This document shows, piece after piece, positions 1-9,862 of a stretch of 64,000 nucleotides of DNA. The notes beneath the pieces are model-generated. The model had not been told where the DNA came from. It was given only the letters and a program-made list of their open reading frames with translations, and did not search any database. Numbering within the stretch: position 1 is the first letter of the stretch; each line of letters starts with the position of its first letter. The stretch spans positions 289,146 through 353,145 of the forward strand of contig QEOQ01000092.1 in the NCBI GenBank assembly GCA_010279815.1, in the 5' to 3' direction. The DNA is from Brachionus plicatilis. Its lineage: Eukaryota; Rotifera; Eurotatoria; Ploima; Brachionidae. Made by a program: the position numbers and the translations under genes.

Positions 1-2
1 TG

Positions 3-1988
3 TCCGGTGATGTCGTACAGGTGTGCCACGGTGAGCTCGTTCACTTGACCGGTACCATTGTGGCCATTGATGGTGATAAAGTGCGCATGATGCCACATCA
101 TGACGAGCTCAAACAGCCTATTGAGTTCATGGCCGCTGAGCTTAAAAAAGCGTTCAAGGTCGGCGAGCATGTGAAGGTTATCGGCGGACGGAACGAAGGC
201 GAAACAGGCTTGATTGTGCGTGTCGAGGACAACACTGCCATCATCATATCCGACTTGACCATGGAAGAATTGAGCGTGTTTCAGCGTTTTTTACAGCTGT
301 GTCAATCGGCGGCCAGCGGTGTTGACTCAATGGGTCAGTTCGAATGGGGCGATCTGGTGCAGATCGATGCTCAGACTGTGGCTGTGATTGTCCGTCTCGA
401 AAAAGACATGTTTCGTGTGCTCACCATGAACAACAAAGTGTTGAGTGTGAACAGTCAAGCGGTGAGCAAAAAACGCGCTAATAAAATGGCCGCCGCTCTT
501 GACTCTCAATCGAGGACCATGCATGTAAATGACATGGTAAGAGTGGTCGACGGCGTACACCGTGGCAATCAAGGTCAACTTAAATATTTGTACAGACACT
601 TTGCTTTTTTGTACTCGAAAAGTTTTAGCGACAACGGCGGATACTTTGTCGCTACCACTCGACAACTCGTTCTAGCCAGCTCAAACAACACCGTCCCCAC
701 CGCCACCGCCGCCGCCGCCGCCTCCGCCGGTTTCATGTCTCCCCGTCACCTTGCCAGTCCCATGCACCCCACTCAACAACAATCACCGCACACTCCATCC
801 ACCGGACGTTCGTCCAGCGTTCACTCATCCACATCATCCTCATCAGCCAAAACACCACAACGCACCTTTCAAACACAACGAGCCGGCGGCACTCGACGCA
901 ACACCAAACTTATCGGCAAAACGGTCCGCATCAGCCAAGGCTCGTACAAAGGCTACATCGGCATAGTCAAGGACGCCACTGAGACAATGGCCCGTGTTGA
1001 ACTTCACACCAAGTGTCAAACAATCGGCGTCGACATTCAACGTCTCACCATTGTGGACGCCAATAATAAGACAACAATCAAGACACCGTCCTCGTTCGCC
1101 ACACCAATGTACGCGTCCGCTACGCCGACCGCCGGCACCGGCTCTAGAACGCCCATGCACGGCTCCCAGACGCCTATGCACGACGGTTCGCGTACCCCCC
1201 ACTACGGCAGTGCGACACCGCGCGCTGACTCCGCACCCTTGACCCCTTTGCACGAACGCAGCGGCGGCGGCTCTGCCTGGGACCCCAGCGGCATGCAGAC
1301 ACCGCGCAATGACTTCGAGGACGACTGGGACGAGCAGCCGCCCTCGGCCTCGCTCAACCCGACCACCCCCGGCTACCAGGCCGATACACCCGACCCCCAT
1401 GGCCCCTTCACCCCCGGCTCTGCTCTCAACTACGCCACACACTCGCCCTACACCAACCCGTCGCCTCTTGATCCCTATCAAAGTCAGCTGTTCGGCGCTC
1501 AGGTGCCTACGCCCGGTACTGCTTATGCGTCCACTAGTTCGCCTGCTTCCTTTCAAAATTACATTTATTCGCCGTCGACGCCCGGCGGATACTTTGCGCC
1601 GCAGACTCCCGGCGCCAATGCCTACAATATTGATCATTACGACTGGCACATGGACGGGTTGATGGTGCGCGTACGCGACTCGTATCCCCATGATGCGGAC
1701 TTGTGCGCCGCCATTGGCGTCATTAGGAGCATTCACGGCAGTCAGTGTTCGCTGCACATAAAAGACTTGGACAAAACTATTAACATTGCGCTGGATTATT
1801 TGGAGCCGGTACTGCCGCAAAAGGGCGACAGGGTCATGATTGTGTACGGCGATGATAAGGGCTCTGTCGGCTTGTTGTTGAGCATTGATGGCACCGAGGG
1901 AGTTGTCAAGCTGGAGAATAGGCCTGAGAGCAGGGATGAGATCACTATGACTAATGTTAAATTTTTGTGTAAATTGCCCAATAATTGA
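3..1988 (+). CDS. Spt5: Transcription elongation factor SPT5, C-terminal two thirds (5' end outside window)
   Basis: SPT5 pairs with SPT4 as DSIF, which holds RNA polymerase II at promoter-proximal pauses and, after CDK9 phosphorylation, promotes elongation. The frame is open from the left edge (661 codons seen) and ends in TGA, so the N-terminal acidic region, the NGN domain and KOW1 lie upstream. Visible in order: KOW modules ([19 protein letters not shown] near 160-215; EWGDLVQID near 345), a further KOW around 530-660, a low-complexity linker, KISQ-type KOW ([17 protein letters not shown] near 910-965), the C-terminal repeat region with [23 protein letters not shown] heptads (about 1090-1240), a Pro/Thr/Ser-rich tail, and a last KOW (about 1640-1985). 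Colinear with animal SPT5 along its whole length. No intron in the visible part. Much more GC-rich than the flanking DNA. The long antisense frames over it are shadows of this codon bias. Confidence 0.97.
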   Translation, partial: SGDVVQVCHGELVHLTGTIVAIDGDKVRMMPHHDELKQPIEFMAAELKKAFKVGEHVKVIGGRNEGETGLIVRVEDNTAIIISDLTMEELSVFQRFLQLCQSAASGVDSMGQFEWGDLVQIDAQTVAVIVRLEKDMFRVLTMNNKVLSVNSQAVSKKRANKMAAALDSQSRTMHVNDMVRVVDGVHRGNQGQLKYLYRHFAFLYSKSFSDNGGYFVATTRQLVLASSNNTVPTATAAAAASAGFMSPRHLASPMHPTQQQSPHTPSTGRSSSVHSSTSSSSAKTPQRTFQTQRAGGTRRNTKLIGKTVRISQGSYKGYIGIVKDATETMARVELHTKCQTIGVDIQRLTIVDANNKTTIKTPSSFATPMYASATPTAGTGSRTPMHGSQTPMHDGSRTPHYGSATPRADSAPLTPLHERSGGGSAWDPSGMQTPRNDFEDDWDEQPPSASLNPTTPGYQADTPDPHGPFTPGSALNYATHSPYTNPSPLDPYQSQLFGAQVPTPGTAYASTSSPASFQNYIYSPSTPGGYFAPQTPGANAYNIDHYDWHMDGLMVRVRDSYPHDADLCAAIGVIRSIHGSQCSLHIKDLDKTINIALDYLEPVLPQKGDRVMIVYGDDKGSVGLLLSIDGTEGVVKLENRPESRDEITMTNVKFLCKLPNN

Positions 1989-2037
1989 GTTTGCTTTTGT
2001 GGGGGTGAGTGCACCATGCGGACATCACGGTACACAT

Positions 2038-2410
2038 AATCATATTTATTTTTTGTTTTTCTTTCAAGTGAATAATTTTGATTATACAAACACACACATA
2101 CATATATAAATTTATATATTAAAAATTGAAATGAATCGTTTGAGTTTTTTTTTTTTTTTATTATTATTTTATTTTTGTTTATTTTACAGTTGAACAATAA
2201 ATTTTCAATTTTGTAAATTTTTATGTGCTTGATTTGATAGAAGGCTTTTGGGTTAATTTTACGTAATTTTTCGAAAAATTACTTAAATAAAAAATGACAT
2301 TTTTTAGACCATTTATAACTTTTTTTCACCAAGTTAAACAAATTAAAAAAAAATTGAGAAAAATTTTTGAAAAAAGTTTTTAATCTGATCATACAAATAT
2401 AAATCGATCA
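2038..2410. repeat. Tandem repeat unit A (about 375 bp) just behind SPT5
   Basis: Starts about 50 bp after the SPT5 stop codon. It begins aatcatatttattttttg, has an (AC)n/(TA)n stretch and a T-run, and ends with ataaatcgatca. The same order of landmarks recurs in units B and C. It may contain the SPT5 3' UTR, since AATAAA-like hexamers are present near 2196. Unit B is split by an insertion and unit C is cut short by another. Confidence 0.75.
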
Positions 2411-2429
2411 AATAGTAGTTGTAGTAGTA

Positions 2430-2697
2430 TAGTTTTTCTGCGACAAGTCTAACCTCTTGTAGAACATCCCAAGTTATATTTGGTTAGCTTGCGGAAGCAT
2501 TGCTGCTTATAATAGAGTTTTTTTTATACTCGCTACTTACGTCTTTCGACGTCATTATTTAAAGTCCCTTGACTCGCGAGTCCTGACACGTTTCCCATGG
2601 GAAGATAATCGCTGTTCTAATGTCAGGCTCCATTTTTTAGATGAATGGTAACAACCGTCCAGAGTAACGATTTGGCGATGAACTCAAATCAGGTGGC
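2430..2697. repeat. Dispersed repeat, copy 1 (partner at 53,994-54,151)
   Basis: Sits between repeat units A and B. One end reads gacaagtctaac with tgtaga downstream; the other reads ggcgatgaactcaaat. The same two ends, in the same order and orientation, flank a diverged and shorter core at 53,994-54,151. No coding potential or terminal inverted repeat seen. Could be a SINE or other short non-autonomous element; class not determined. Confidence 0.55.
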
Positions 2698-2716
2698 TAA
2701 TAGAAGCACAACAAGT

Positions 2717-2835
2717 GATCATATTTATTTTTTGTTTTTTTTTCAAGTAAATAATTTTGATTATAGACACACACACACATACATATATATTTTAAAATTT
2801 ATATATTAAAAATTGAAATGAATCAATTGAGTTTA

Positions 2836-2866
<31 letters not shown>

Positions 2867-2957
2867 TTTTTGTTTATTTTACATAGTGAATAATTTTGAT
2901 TAATTTTGTTTATTTTACAGTTGAACAAAAAATTTTTATTTTTGTAATTTTTTTGGG
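2717..2957. repeat. Tandem repeat unit B, first part
   Basis: Repeats the start of unit A (gatcatatttattttttg, AC-rich stretch, aaaattgaaatgaat, T/ATT-rich stretch, ttttacagttgaacaa). It is interrupted at 2957 by the element 2958-4230 and continues at 4231. Confidence 0.75.
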
Positions 2958-4230
2958 CAGGTATGCTATCGTTATCAATCGTTAAAAAAAATTATCGATT
3001 CTTTTTTTTTTGTCAAATTTTTTAATTTAACAAATGAATTAGTAAAATTAAAAAAAATAAAATATTATTTTTGACAAATCCAAAACTGTTTTTTTCGTTA
3101 ACGTTATTAACTTTTTTTTTTCATTTCTTTTTTGTCCAATGATTAAAATATAAGAATTTTATTAAATAATTTTTTGGAAAAATTCAAAATTTAAATACCA
3201 TTAACACCGTTAATTAACGTCAACGATTATGTTTTTTACATTATTTGAATTTATTCAATAAAAAATACAAATTAATTTAAATTGTCTTTAAAAAAATATT
3301 CTTGTTTGAAAAAATTATTCTTGAATAAAGAGTTAAAATATTTTAAAATATTTTGTCACATTATTCTTGCTTTCTTATTACAATTCTTTAAAAGAATGCT
3401 AAAATCTTATTTAAACCCAAATTTGAAAAAAAAAATTTGAAGATTTTTTATTGAAAATGAAAAATAAATTTAGTATCTTAATTCAGAGTTGTTTATAAGT
3501 CCCAAAAAAAAAGTCCAAGTTGTTCCTGTCATTTTTATTTTTTTTTTCAAAGTCCAAGTCGTGAATTTTTTTTAAAAATTTTCCGGATCAGGCTTAATTC
3601 GCATTTTAATTAATTGCGAATTTATCATTAGTTTTCTTGAATGAAATTTTTTTTGATTTTTTGATTTTGAGATTCAGTCATTTTGCCGCCTGAACTTGGA
3701 CTTTAAAAAAAAAAAATTTTGGTTTATTTTCTATTCTGAAAACATATATTTTGTTTTTAATTATATTATAATTGTGTTTTGTTTGATTTAATAAATTTAT
3801 TTTTGGTTGAATAAATTTGTTCATTTTTTATTAAATTTGTTGAGAATTTACAAAATTAGTTATATTAAATTTTATAAGTCAATAAAATTTAAACTGTTCG
3901 AAATTCAAATTTCTTATTACCGATTAAATCAGAAAAAAAATCGTCAACGTTAATTTACGGTTGTCAACGAGGTTAACAGCATTAAAATTTTTAATTTTTT
4001 AAATTAATTATTAAATAAAATTTTTAATTTTAAAATGTTGGCCAAAAAACATCAAAAAAAAAAACGTTAAAAACGTTAAAGATGATTACTGTTTTATAAT
4101 TATGGTTTTTCAGGTATAAAATTCTAAAAAATGATCTAAAATAATATTTTTTAAAAAAATTTATTGTTTTTTAAAATCGTTAAGTTTTTCCGTTAAATAT
4201 CGTTTTTTCAAAAAACGGAAGCATGCTCGG
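2958..4230. mobile_element. hAT-like non-autonomous element inside repeat unit B
   Basis: About 1.27 kb. Ends are caggtatgctatcgtt on the left and, reverse-complemented, ccgagcatgcttccgtt on the right. The 7-mer ttttggg directly precedes the left end (2951-2957) and follows the right end (4231-4237), so an 8-bp duplication with one mismatch is possible, which would suit a hAT element. Unit B resumes exactly after it. The interior is AT-rich with many acgtta/taacgt words and no ORF. It also contains, at 3485-3715, sequence related to the CAGAGTTG inverted-repeat family (see 5552). Confidence 0.65.
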
Positions 4231-4345
4231 TTTTGGGTAATTTTACGTAATTTTTCGAAAAATTACTTAAATAAAAAATGACATTTTTTAGAAATTTTTT
4301 GGAAAAAGGTTTTTAATCTGATTATACAAATATAAATCGATCACA
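4231..4345. repeat. Tandem repeat unit B, second part
   Basis: Continues unit B after the insertion. It carries gtaattttacgtaatttttc and aaataaaaaatgacattttt, then aaatataaatcgatcac, in the same order as 2250-2410 of unit A. Confidence 0.75.
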
Positions 4346-4421
4346 TGATCATATTTATTTTTTGTTTTTTTTTTTCTAATTTTCTTTAAAGTGAATAATT
4401 TTGATTACACACAAACATATG
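4346..4421. repeat. Tandem repeat unit C, truncated by insertion
   Basis: Third occurrence of the tgatcatatttatttttt start, followed by aagtgaataattttgatta and an AC-rich stretch. It is cut by the element starting at 4422. I could not recognise the rest of the unit on the far side. Confidence 0.65.
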
Positions 4422-5497
4422 CTTGGTGGTTGTCCCTAAAACGCGGAATGCGGAATACCGCATTCTAGTATTTAAATTTTATTTTGCGGAATTTAGTTGC
4501 GGAATATTCGGAATAAAAAAAAATTAATTCTTAAAGCATACTTTATTGTTTTAATATATTTAAATATAATCGTCATGAATGATTTTATTTAGACTTTAAA
4601 AAAGTGTAAAATTAAGTTTATTTTTTTTAGTTCGAAAATTTTGTGTTGAGTGTGCAGATCAGAGATTTCAGATAGTAGTGGTATTAAGTGAGTGTGTTTG
4701 TTAGAATTTTAGGATGTGCTGAAAAGATTACTCCTTTTTCAAATTAATTTAATAGTTAAAAAATTTCTATGAGATATTAAATGATATTAAACACTAAGAA
4801 ATAATTTTCTTTTAATTAATTTCTCTTAAGTTCTATGAAAAATAAATTCTGTGAATAAATTTTAATGAATTATTTTTATTTGATAGTGAGGTTCTCCGAA
4901 TTTTGCCTTAATTTTTCAATTTCTATGATTCATTTTATCTATGAAATAACACATCATCTTATTAAGCCTAAATATCATTAACAAAAATGTTTTAAGAATA
5001 CAGATTTTTGGTGAAAGATAAGTAATTTTATTTTTAACTCAATGCATAAATGAAATTTATGTTGCATTCAAGAATTCTTTTAAAAAAATGTGAATTATTA
5101 TCAATTAAATTTTAGTTTAATTTTTTTTTAATCAAAAAATCTCGCAAAAAGTTTAAAAAAATTAAAAGATAAACTAACTGAAATTGTTAAAATAAGACAA
5201 AATTTAGACTTAATCTAATTCAAGAATGGTTTAAAGAAATATTTAAAACTCTCCAATTTGAAAAATTTATCAGTTTTTTAGAAAAATTAATTTTAATGTT
5301 AATTTTTGAACTGTAAATGATAAAAAATGTGTTTCGTTCTTACTTTCCGAAAAATAAAATAAACTAAATTCCGCAAAATAAAATTTAAATACTAAAATGC
5401 GGAATTCCGCGTTTTAGTAGGTCATATTGCGGTATAAAACACTATAATTCAGTGCGGAATTCCGCAATCCGCATTCCGCGTTTTAGAGACAACCAAG
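4422..5497. mobile_element. Terminal-inverted-repeat DNA element, about 1.08 kb, non-coding
   Basis: The left terminus (ttgtccctaaaacgcggaat) matches the reverse complement of the right terminus (ttgtctctaaaacgcggaat). The inverted similarity continues through further cggaattccgc-type words and agtatttaaattttattttg. The right arm holds an extra about 60 bp not present in the left. The interior is AT-rich with no ORF. No convincing target-site duplication could be placed, so the superfamily is open. Confidence 0.7.
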
Positions 5498-5551
5498 GAT
5501 GGTTTAATTTTTTGTGTTTGAATTAAAAAATGTATCCAGTGTTGAAATAAC

Positions 5552-5880
5552 CAGAGTTGTTTAAAAGTCCCAAAAGAAAAAGAAAATCCAGGTCAAGACT
5601 TTTTTTTAAATTTGCTAGATCAGGCTTCATATCATAAAATTTAGATACTCTTGGGTTGTCTAATGCAATAGATTTGCCATTTATCAGAATTTTCTTGCAA
5701 TTTTAGCATAAATGTCTTCACAATTCTTCCTCAGTATTCAAAATTTTAAAGCCTGGTCTTGGACTTTTGAAGGAAAATTTAAAAAAAATTTCAAGTCTTT
5801 GCTCGGACTTTTGAAAATAAAAAAGGAAAAAAGTCTGGACTTGGACTTGACTTGAGACTTGTGACTTTTAAACAACTCTT
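5552..5880. mobile_element. Short inverted-repeat element of the CAGAGTTG family
   Basis: The left end cagagttgtttaaaagtc is mirrored at the right end by gacttttaaacaactct. The interior is filled with iterated aagtccaagtc/gacttggactt words. Related sequence lies at 3485-3715 and, with a perfect 8-bp duplication, at 45,062-45,368. No ORF. No target duplication was found at this copy. Confidence 0.6.
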
Positions 5881-7170
5881 TAATTTATTAATCATCAAGT
5901 TGTAAAAATTTTATATTTGATAATTTTAATAAAAAGATCGTCTTTGGTATTAAATATTAATTTTTAAATAGTTCCTTAGAAAATTAATTCAAAAAGAAAC
6001 TAGATTAATGACAGGCTAAAATAATAAGCGTGATATAAAAAATTCATTTTTTAAAAAAAAATTTAAATTCTAATTAAATTACATTTAAATTCTAATAATA
6101 ATTTGAATTATAATCTTTATTTCATTTAAATTGAATTTTTAACTAATATAAATACAATATAAATAACATAAATAAAATAATTTTCTTTAATTATTATTCT
6201 AAAGCTAATTATCACAAGACCATTTATAATGATACAAAAAAAAAATTATTTAAAAGTAAAAAAAAAATTTTTTTTATTCAATTTAAATTTTTCACAATCT
6301 TTTATTTTAATTTTTCAAATATCTAATTAATCAATATCCAAAATCAAAAAAAATCATTTTCCTAATTTTCAAATCTTAATAAAATTTATTATGCGCGTAA
6401 TTCATATTTTTTCTCCTTTAATCTAATATCTATATTTTGTTAATATTTCTAATCTAATCTCCTAATTAACAAAATAAAAAATAAATAAAAATTGTCAACT
6501 AACCTTTGGTTTCTCTTATTTGGTTCAAAGTTATATCATTTGATTTAATATTTTCATCTATTAACCCTAATTTTTTACATATATTTATTAATCCTTTGTA
6601 GATTCCATTTTTATCTCTACAACTTTGAAAAATAAAATTAAAGAAAAATAATTTATCTTAATTTAAAATTACATTATTCTTTTCTATTCCCATTTTATTT
6701 TATTACAAAATTAGGTTTTTGCCTAAATCAACAGGAAAAATAAAAAATCAATTCAAAAAACGGAAAGCTATGTTTTAAAGAGGAGAGTCCAAAGTATATA
6801 AAACTGATTTTATTTTTGGCTAGAAAAAGCTCCAAGCGATAAATAGGAATTATAAAAACGTGTTAAAACTGATTTTAATCAAAATAAACTAAATAATGCG
6901 GGGTACAAAAAAATCTCAGTCCAGAAGACAAATGAATTTATTTTAATTTTATCAAAGATGATTTCTAAAATAATTTTTGCAAGGTTGTGTAAATATTTTT
7001 TGTACTTAGAACTCTTTTAAAAAATATCATATTAAATTAGTTAGTTTCTGTTGTCGTTTTCGAGCAAAATAAAAAGTCCTACACAGATACTAATTCAAAA
7101 TTTAAATTCAGCATAAAAAATTACCATTTTTAAAAAAAAATTTCAAAAATTTCCAAAAATTATTTCAGCC
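5881..7170. other. Gene-free AT-rich stretch
   Basis: About 1.3 kb of homopolymer-rich AT sequence. No ORF of note, no family similarity and no clear repeat arms were seen. Confidence 0.5.
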
Positions 7171-7179
7171 AAACTACGG

Positions 7180-7537
7180 GGCATTGTGAATTTTGGTACA
7201 AAAAACAAAGACAAAACATAAAAAACGCCAGAACTTTTATCTGGATCGACTAAAACATGTTCTGTAAATTGTAGCAACTGATAAATTCTTAAGTTGAGTT
7301 CAGATAAATTCTTTGTACCACCACTTAAAATTGAATTGGATTTTTAATGTAGTATCCCAAATTTACTATTTTCTGAGTTTTGCAGATTTATTGCAGAGTT
7401 TTGCAGAATCAGTATATTGGTGGTACAAAGGATGAATCAGCTGCTACAATTTACAGAACATGTTTTGGTCCTTCAGAACTAAGCTTTGGAATTTTTAATA
7501 TTTTGTTTTTGTTTTTTGTACCAAATTTCAAAATGCC
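7180..7537. mobile_element. Mutator-like MITE, 358 bp, with perfect 9-bp target duplication
   Basis: Ends ggcattgtgaa and (reverse-complemented) ggcattttgaa; the inverted arms remain similar for well over 100 bp, including tttggtacaaaaaac and aaaacatgttctgtaaattg. The 9-mer aaactacgg stands directly outside both ends (7171-7179 and 7538-7546). A 9-bp duplication with GG-ending long inverted repeats is typical of Mutator-like elements. Related copies lie at 25,141-25,474 and 26,152-26,245. The 63-codon ORF inside it is a by-product. Confidence 0.8.
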
Positions 7538-7546
7538 AAACTACGG

Positions 7547-7994
7547 TTTATCGTCTGGGGCACTTAACTAAAATTGTCATTGTGAGATAAAATTTTTCAC
7601 AAAATTGCTTTAAAAAATTAATTTTTTTTCGTCAACTCAATCAAAAAAATTCTAAATATTGGTCATTTTTACTTTTTCAACAAAACAAAGGCAAAATTTT
7701 GGGTTAAAAGAGAAAATCATGATATTTTAAGAAAAAAAAATGTAATTACGCTTTTATTTTCAACAAAAAAAATTAAATGGCATTCAATTTTTCCAATTTT
7801 AGAACAAGAAAATTATTCGATGTAAAATCAATCTAAAAAAAATGAAAAAAATTCAAAAAAAAATCATTCATGAATTTATTAATTGACAAGTTAATTTAAT
7901 TTTTAATAAGAGATAATTACACCAACGATACGAATACTCAAAATATCTACACCATTTTAATTTGTTTGATTCCAAATTAATTTTTTTTATTTGA
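7547..7994. other. 3' flank of RFWD3, nothing recognised
   Basis: AT-rich sequence between the MITE and the RFWD3 stop codon. It presumably includes the RFWD3 3' UTR (transcribed leftwards). Confidence 0.4.
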
Positions 7995-9862
7995 TCAGTT
8001 TATTTTTTTAAAAATTCTCAGCTGTTTTTCTGTCAAAGTACTCAAGAAAAAGCTGTCGTTGTAATTAAATGGATAAATGTCCAAGATGTCATTTTGGTTT
8101 GGCAATTTACAGCATGTTTCTCCATTGCTCACATCCCAAATGATGGCACTTTTGCTCGACTCACACGGAACAGTGGCATACAACTGCGAGTCAAAAGTAA
8201 AGAGCCTTGATTTGGCGAGCATTTTTTGAATATTTGATCCTTTATGATCTTGAACAAAATTTAAAGAGTAGGAACTTTCGGCGCTCTCTTGGCTATTTTT
8301 TTTCAGAAATTCATAAACACTGTGTCTTACTGTGGGATGCTTTTGTGTCGGCCTGGTGCTTACTAGGACATGACCTGTTGTCGCTTCCATCGAACAGCTC
8401 ATTATATTAGATTCCATTAATAACGAGTGACACTTATAGTCCTCGCTCGACTCACAATTCTCGTAAAAACTCACCTTGTCCAACTGGGCGATAAGTATTC
8501 CTGGTCTGGTAAAAGTGTCACTTTTGGAAATGTAGCTGAGATTGCATACAGGGGAAAAATTGTTCAGATCTGAATTGAGAATTTGTATGTGTTTGTCTAT
8601 CTTACGCCGATCGAACAATAGAACATGGCCATTTGCTAGTCCTGCATAGAAGTAGAACGGGTTCTCTTGGTTGAAACAGCAGCTCCAAATGGGATGCGGA
8701 CATTCATAGCTGTGTATGGGTCGATTTGTTGTAATGTTTGTTAATTTGATTGTTTTGTCAAGACTGCATGTCAGGAGCAGTTCGTCATTATACTGTGAAC
8801 ATAGAGACATGTCTCGTATCAATTTGCTGTGAATAGGAACATATTGAGATAATTTATAATCTAAGAAATTAATTTTTTTGATTCCGAAACCCGGAAAAAT
8901 TGGTGAATTTGATGGTTGTGAGGCCAAAATGGCCAAATTTTTCAAACTAAAACTCAGCACTCGGCAACCACCATTGGCATTCTTGGGAGAAAAAAAATAT
9001 CATCAAAAAAAATTAATTAAAATACAATTTAGTTACATCTGTCAGTTGGATGATTTTTTCCTGACTAAAATTCATTTTGTTAGATTTGTCAGATGTTAAC
9101 ATGGACCGTTGATTATAAATATTATTATGGTCACTTCCAACAGAGTTAAATCTTTCCATTAATGTATTGTACTTTTGCTGCATAAGTGACAATTCGTCAC
9201 GCACCAACTGAAATCTTAATTTAACTTCTGAAATTTCTATTTCTGATTTTTTCCTCAATTGTTTTTCGTTTTCTAGGTCTTTTAGGGCCTTGTCTAGTTC
9301 GGCAGTGTCAATTACTTTTAGAGATTTGGCGTAAATGCGCCTAATATCGGTTCGTTTCGATTGTCGGTTGCACTGAGGACCTAGAATTTTAAATTTGTTA
9401 ATTTTATTTTTTTATTTATTTTATCTTTAAATAAATGAAAAAATTTTAAATACATTTTGGGACTGTTTTTAGCCATCGCTCGATGCATGCTTCGCCAAAT
9501 AAGTGGCCACACTTTAAACAAACTAAGCGATGTGCCCCTGAGTTTGTCCAAGGCTCAAGACATATGGAACATGTTTCTTCTTCGTTTGCATCTGTTTCCT
9601 CGTTTTCCTTGTCGTTTAACCTTGAATTTTTGATGCTTGAGTCAGAGTTTAGACGCGGTATTTTAGCTCTTATTTCATTAAAAGAATATTCTTCATCATC
9701 ATCATCATCATCATTATCTCTTAACTCCAATTCGTTTTCATCTATTTCAATCACATCAATTGTATCTACATTTAATAATGACTCATTTGCATTTGCATTC
9801 GAATTGCTTGCCGAATTACTGAGAACACTTCCAAAGTTTTGACCAAATGTAAATAAACTCAT
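7995..9862 (-). CDS. RFWD3: E3 ubiquitin ligase RFWD3 homologue (three exons, complete)
   Basis: RFWD3 ubiquitinates RPA and RAD51 at damaged replication forks and takes part in interstrand crosslink repair. Exons on the minus strand: 9862-9454, 9380-9037 and 8981-7995; the 73- and 55-bp introns have GT...AG ends, and joining them keeps one frame of 579 aa. Order of domains: acidic N-terminus with an Asp run (about 51-58); RING (CSIC at 98, CGHLFG, CIERW, then KCPQC completed across intron 1); coiled coil (about 150-235); C-terminal WD40 part (CRVLSF, LPG-like [37 protein letters not shown]-like STLTEK). Closely colinear with human RFWD3 from the RING onward. The N-terminal region before the RING is about 97 aa, shorter than in vertebrates, which lack of an upstream exon could explain. 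Start ATG chosen at 9862; no upstream in-frame coding sequence seen. Confidence 0.95.

Noticed and set aside
843..1820. 325-codon minus-strand ORF across SPT5
   Set aside because: Antisense shadow of the GC-rich SPT5 exon; Arg/Gly/Val-rich with no domain.
7380..7571. 63-codon ORF near RFWD3
   Set aside because: Lies within the inverted-repeat MITE 7180-7537 and reads its right arm.
9483..9842. 119-codon plus-strand ORF over RFWD3 exon 1
   Set aside because: Antisense of the Asp-run and RING-coding exon; poly-Ser is the mirror of the Asp codons.
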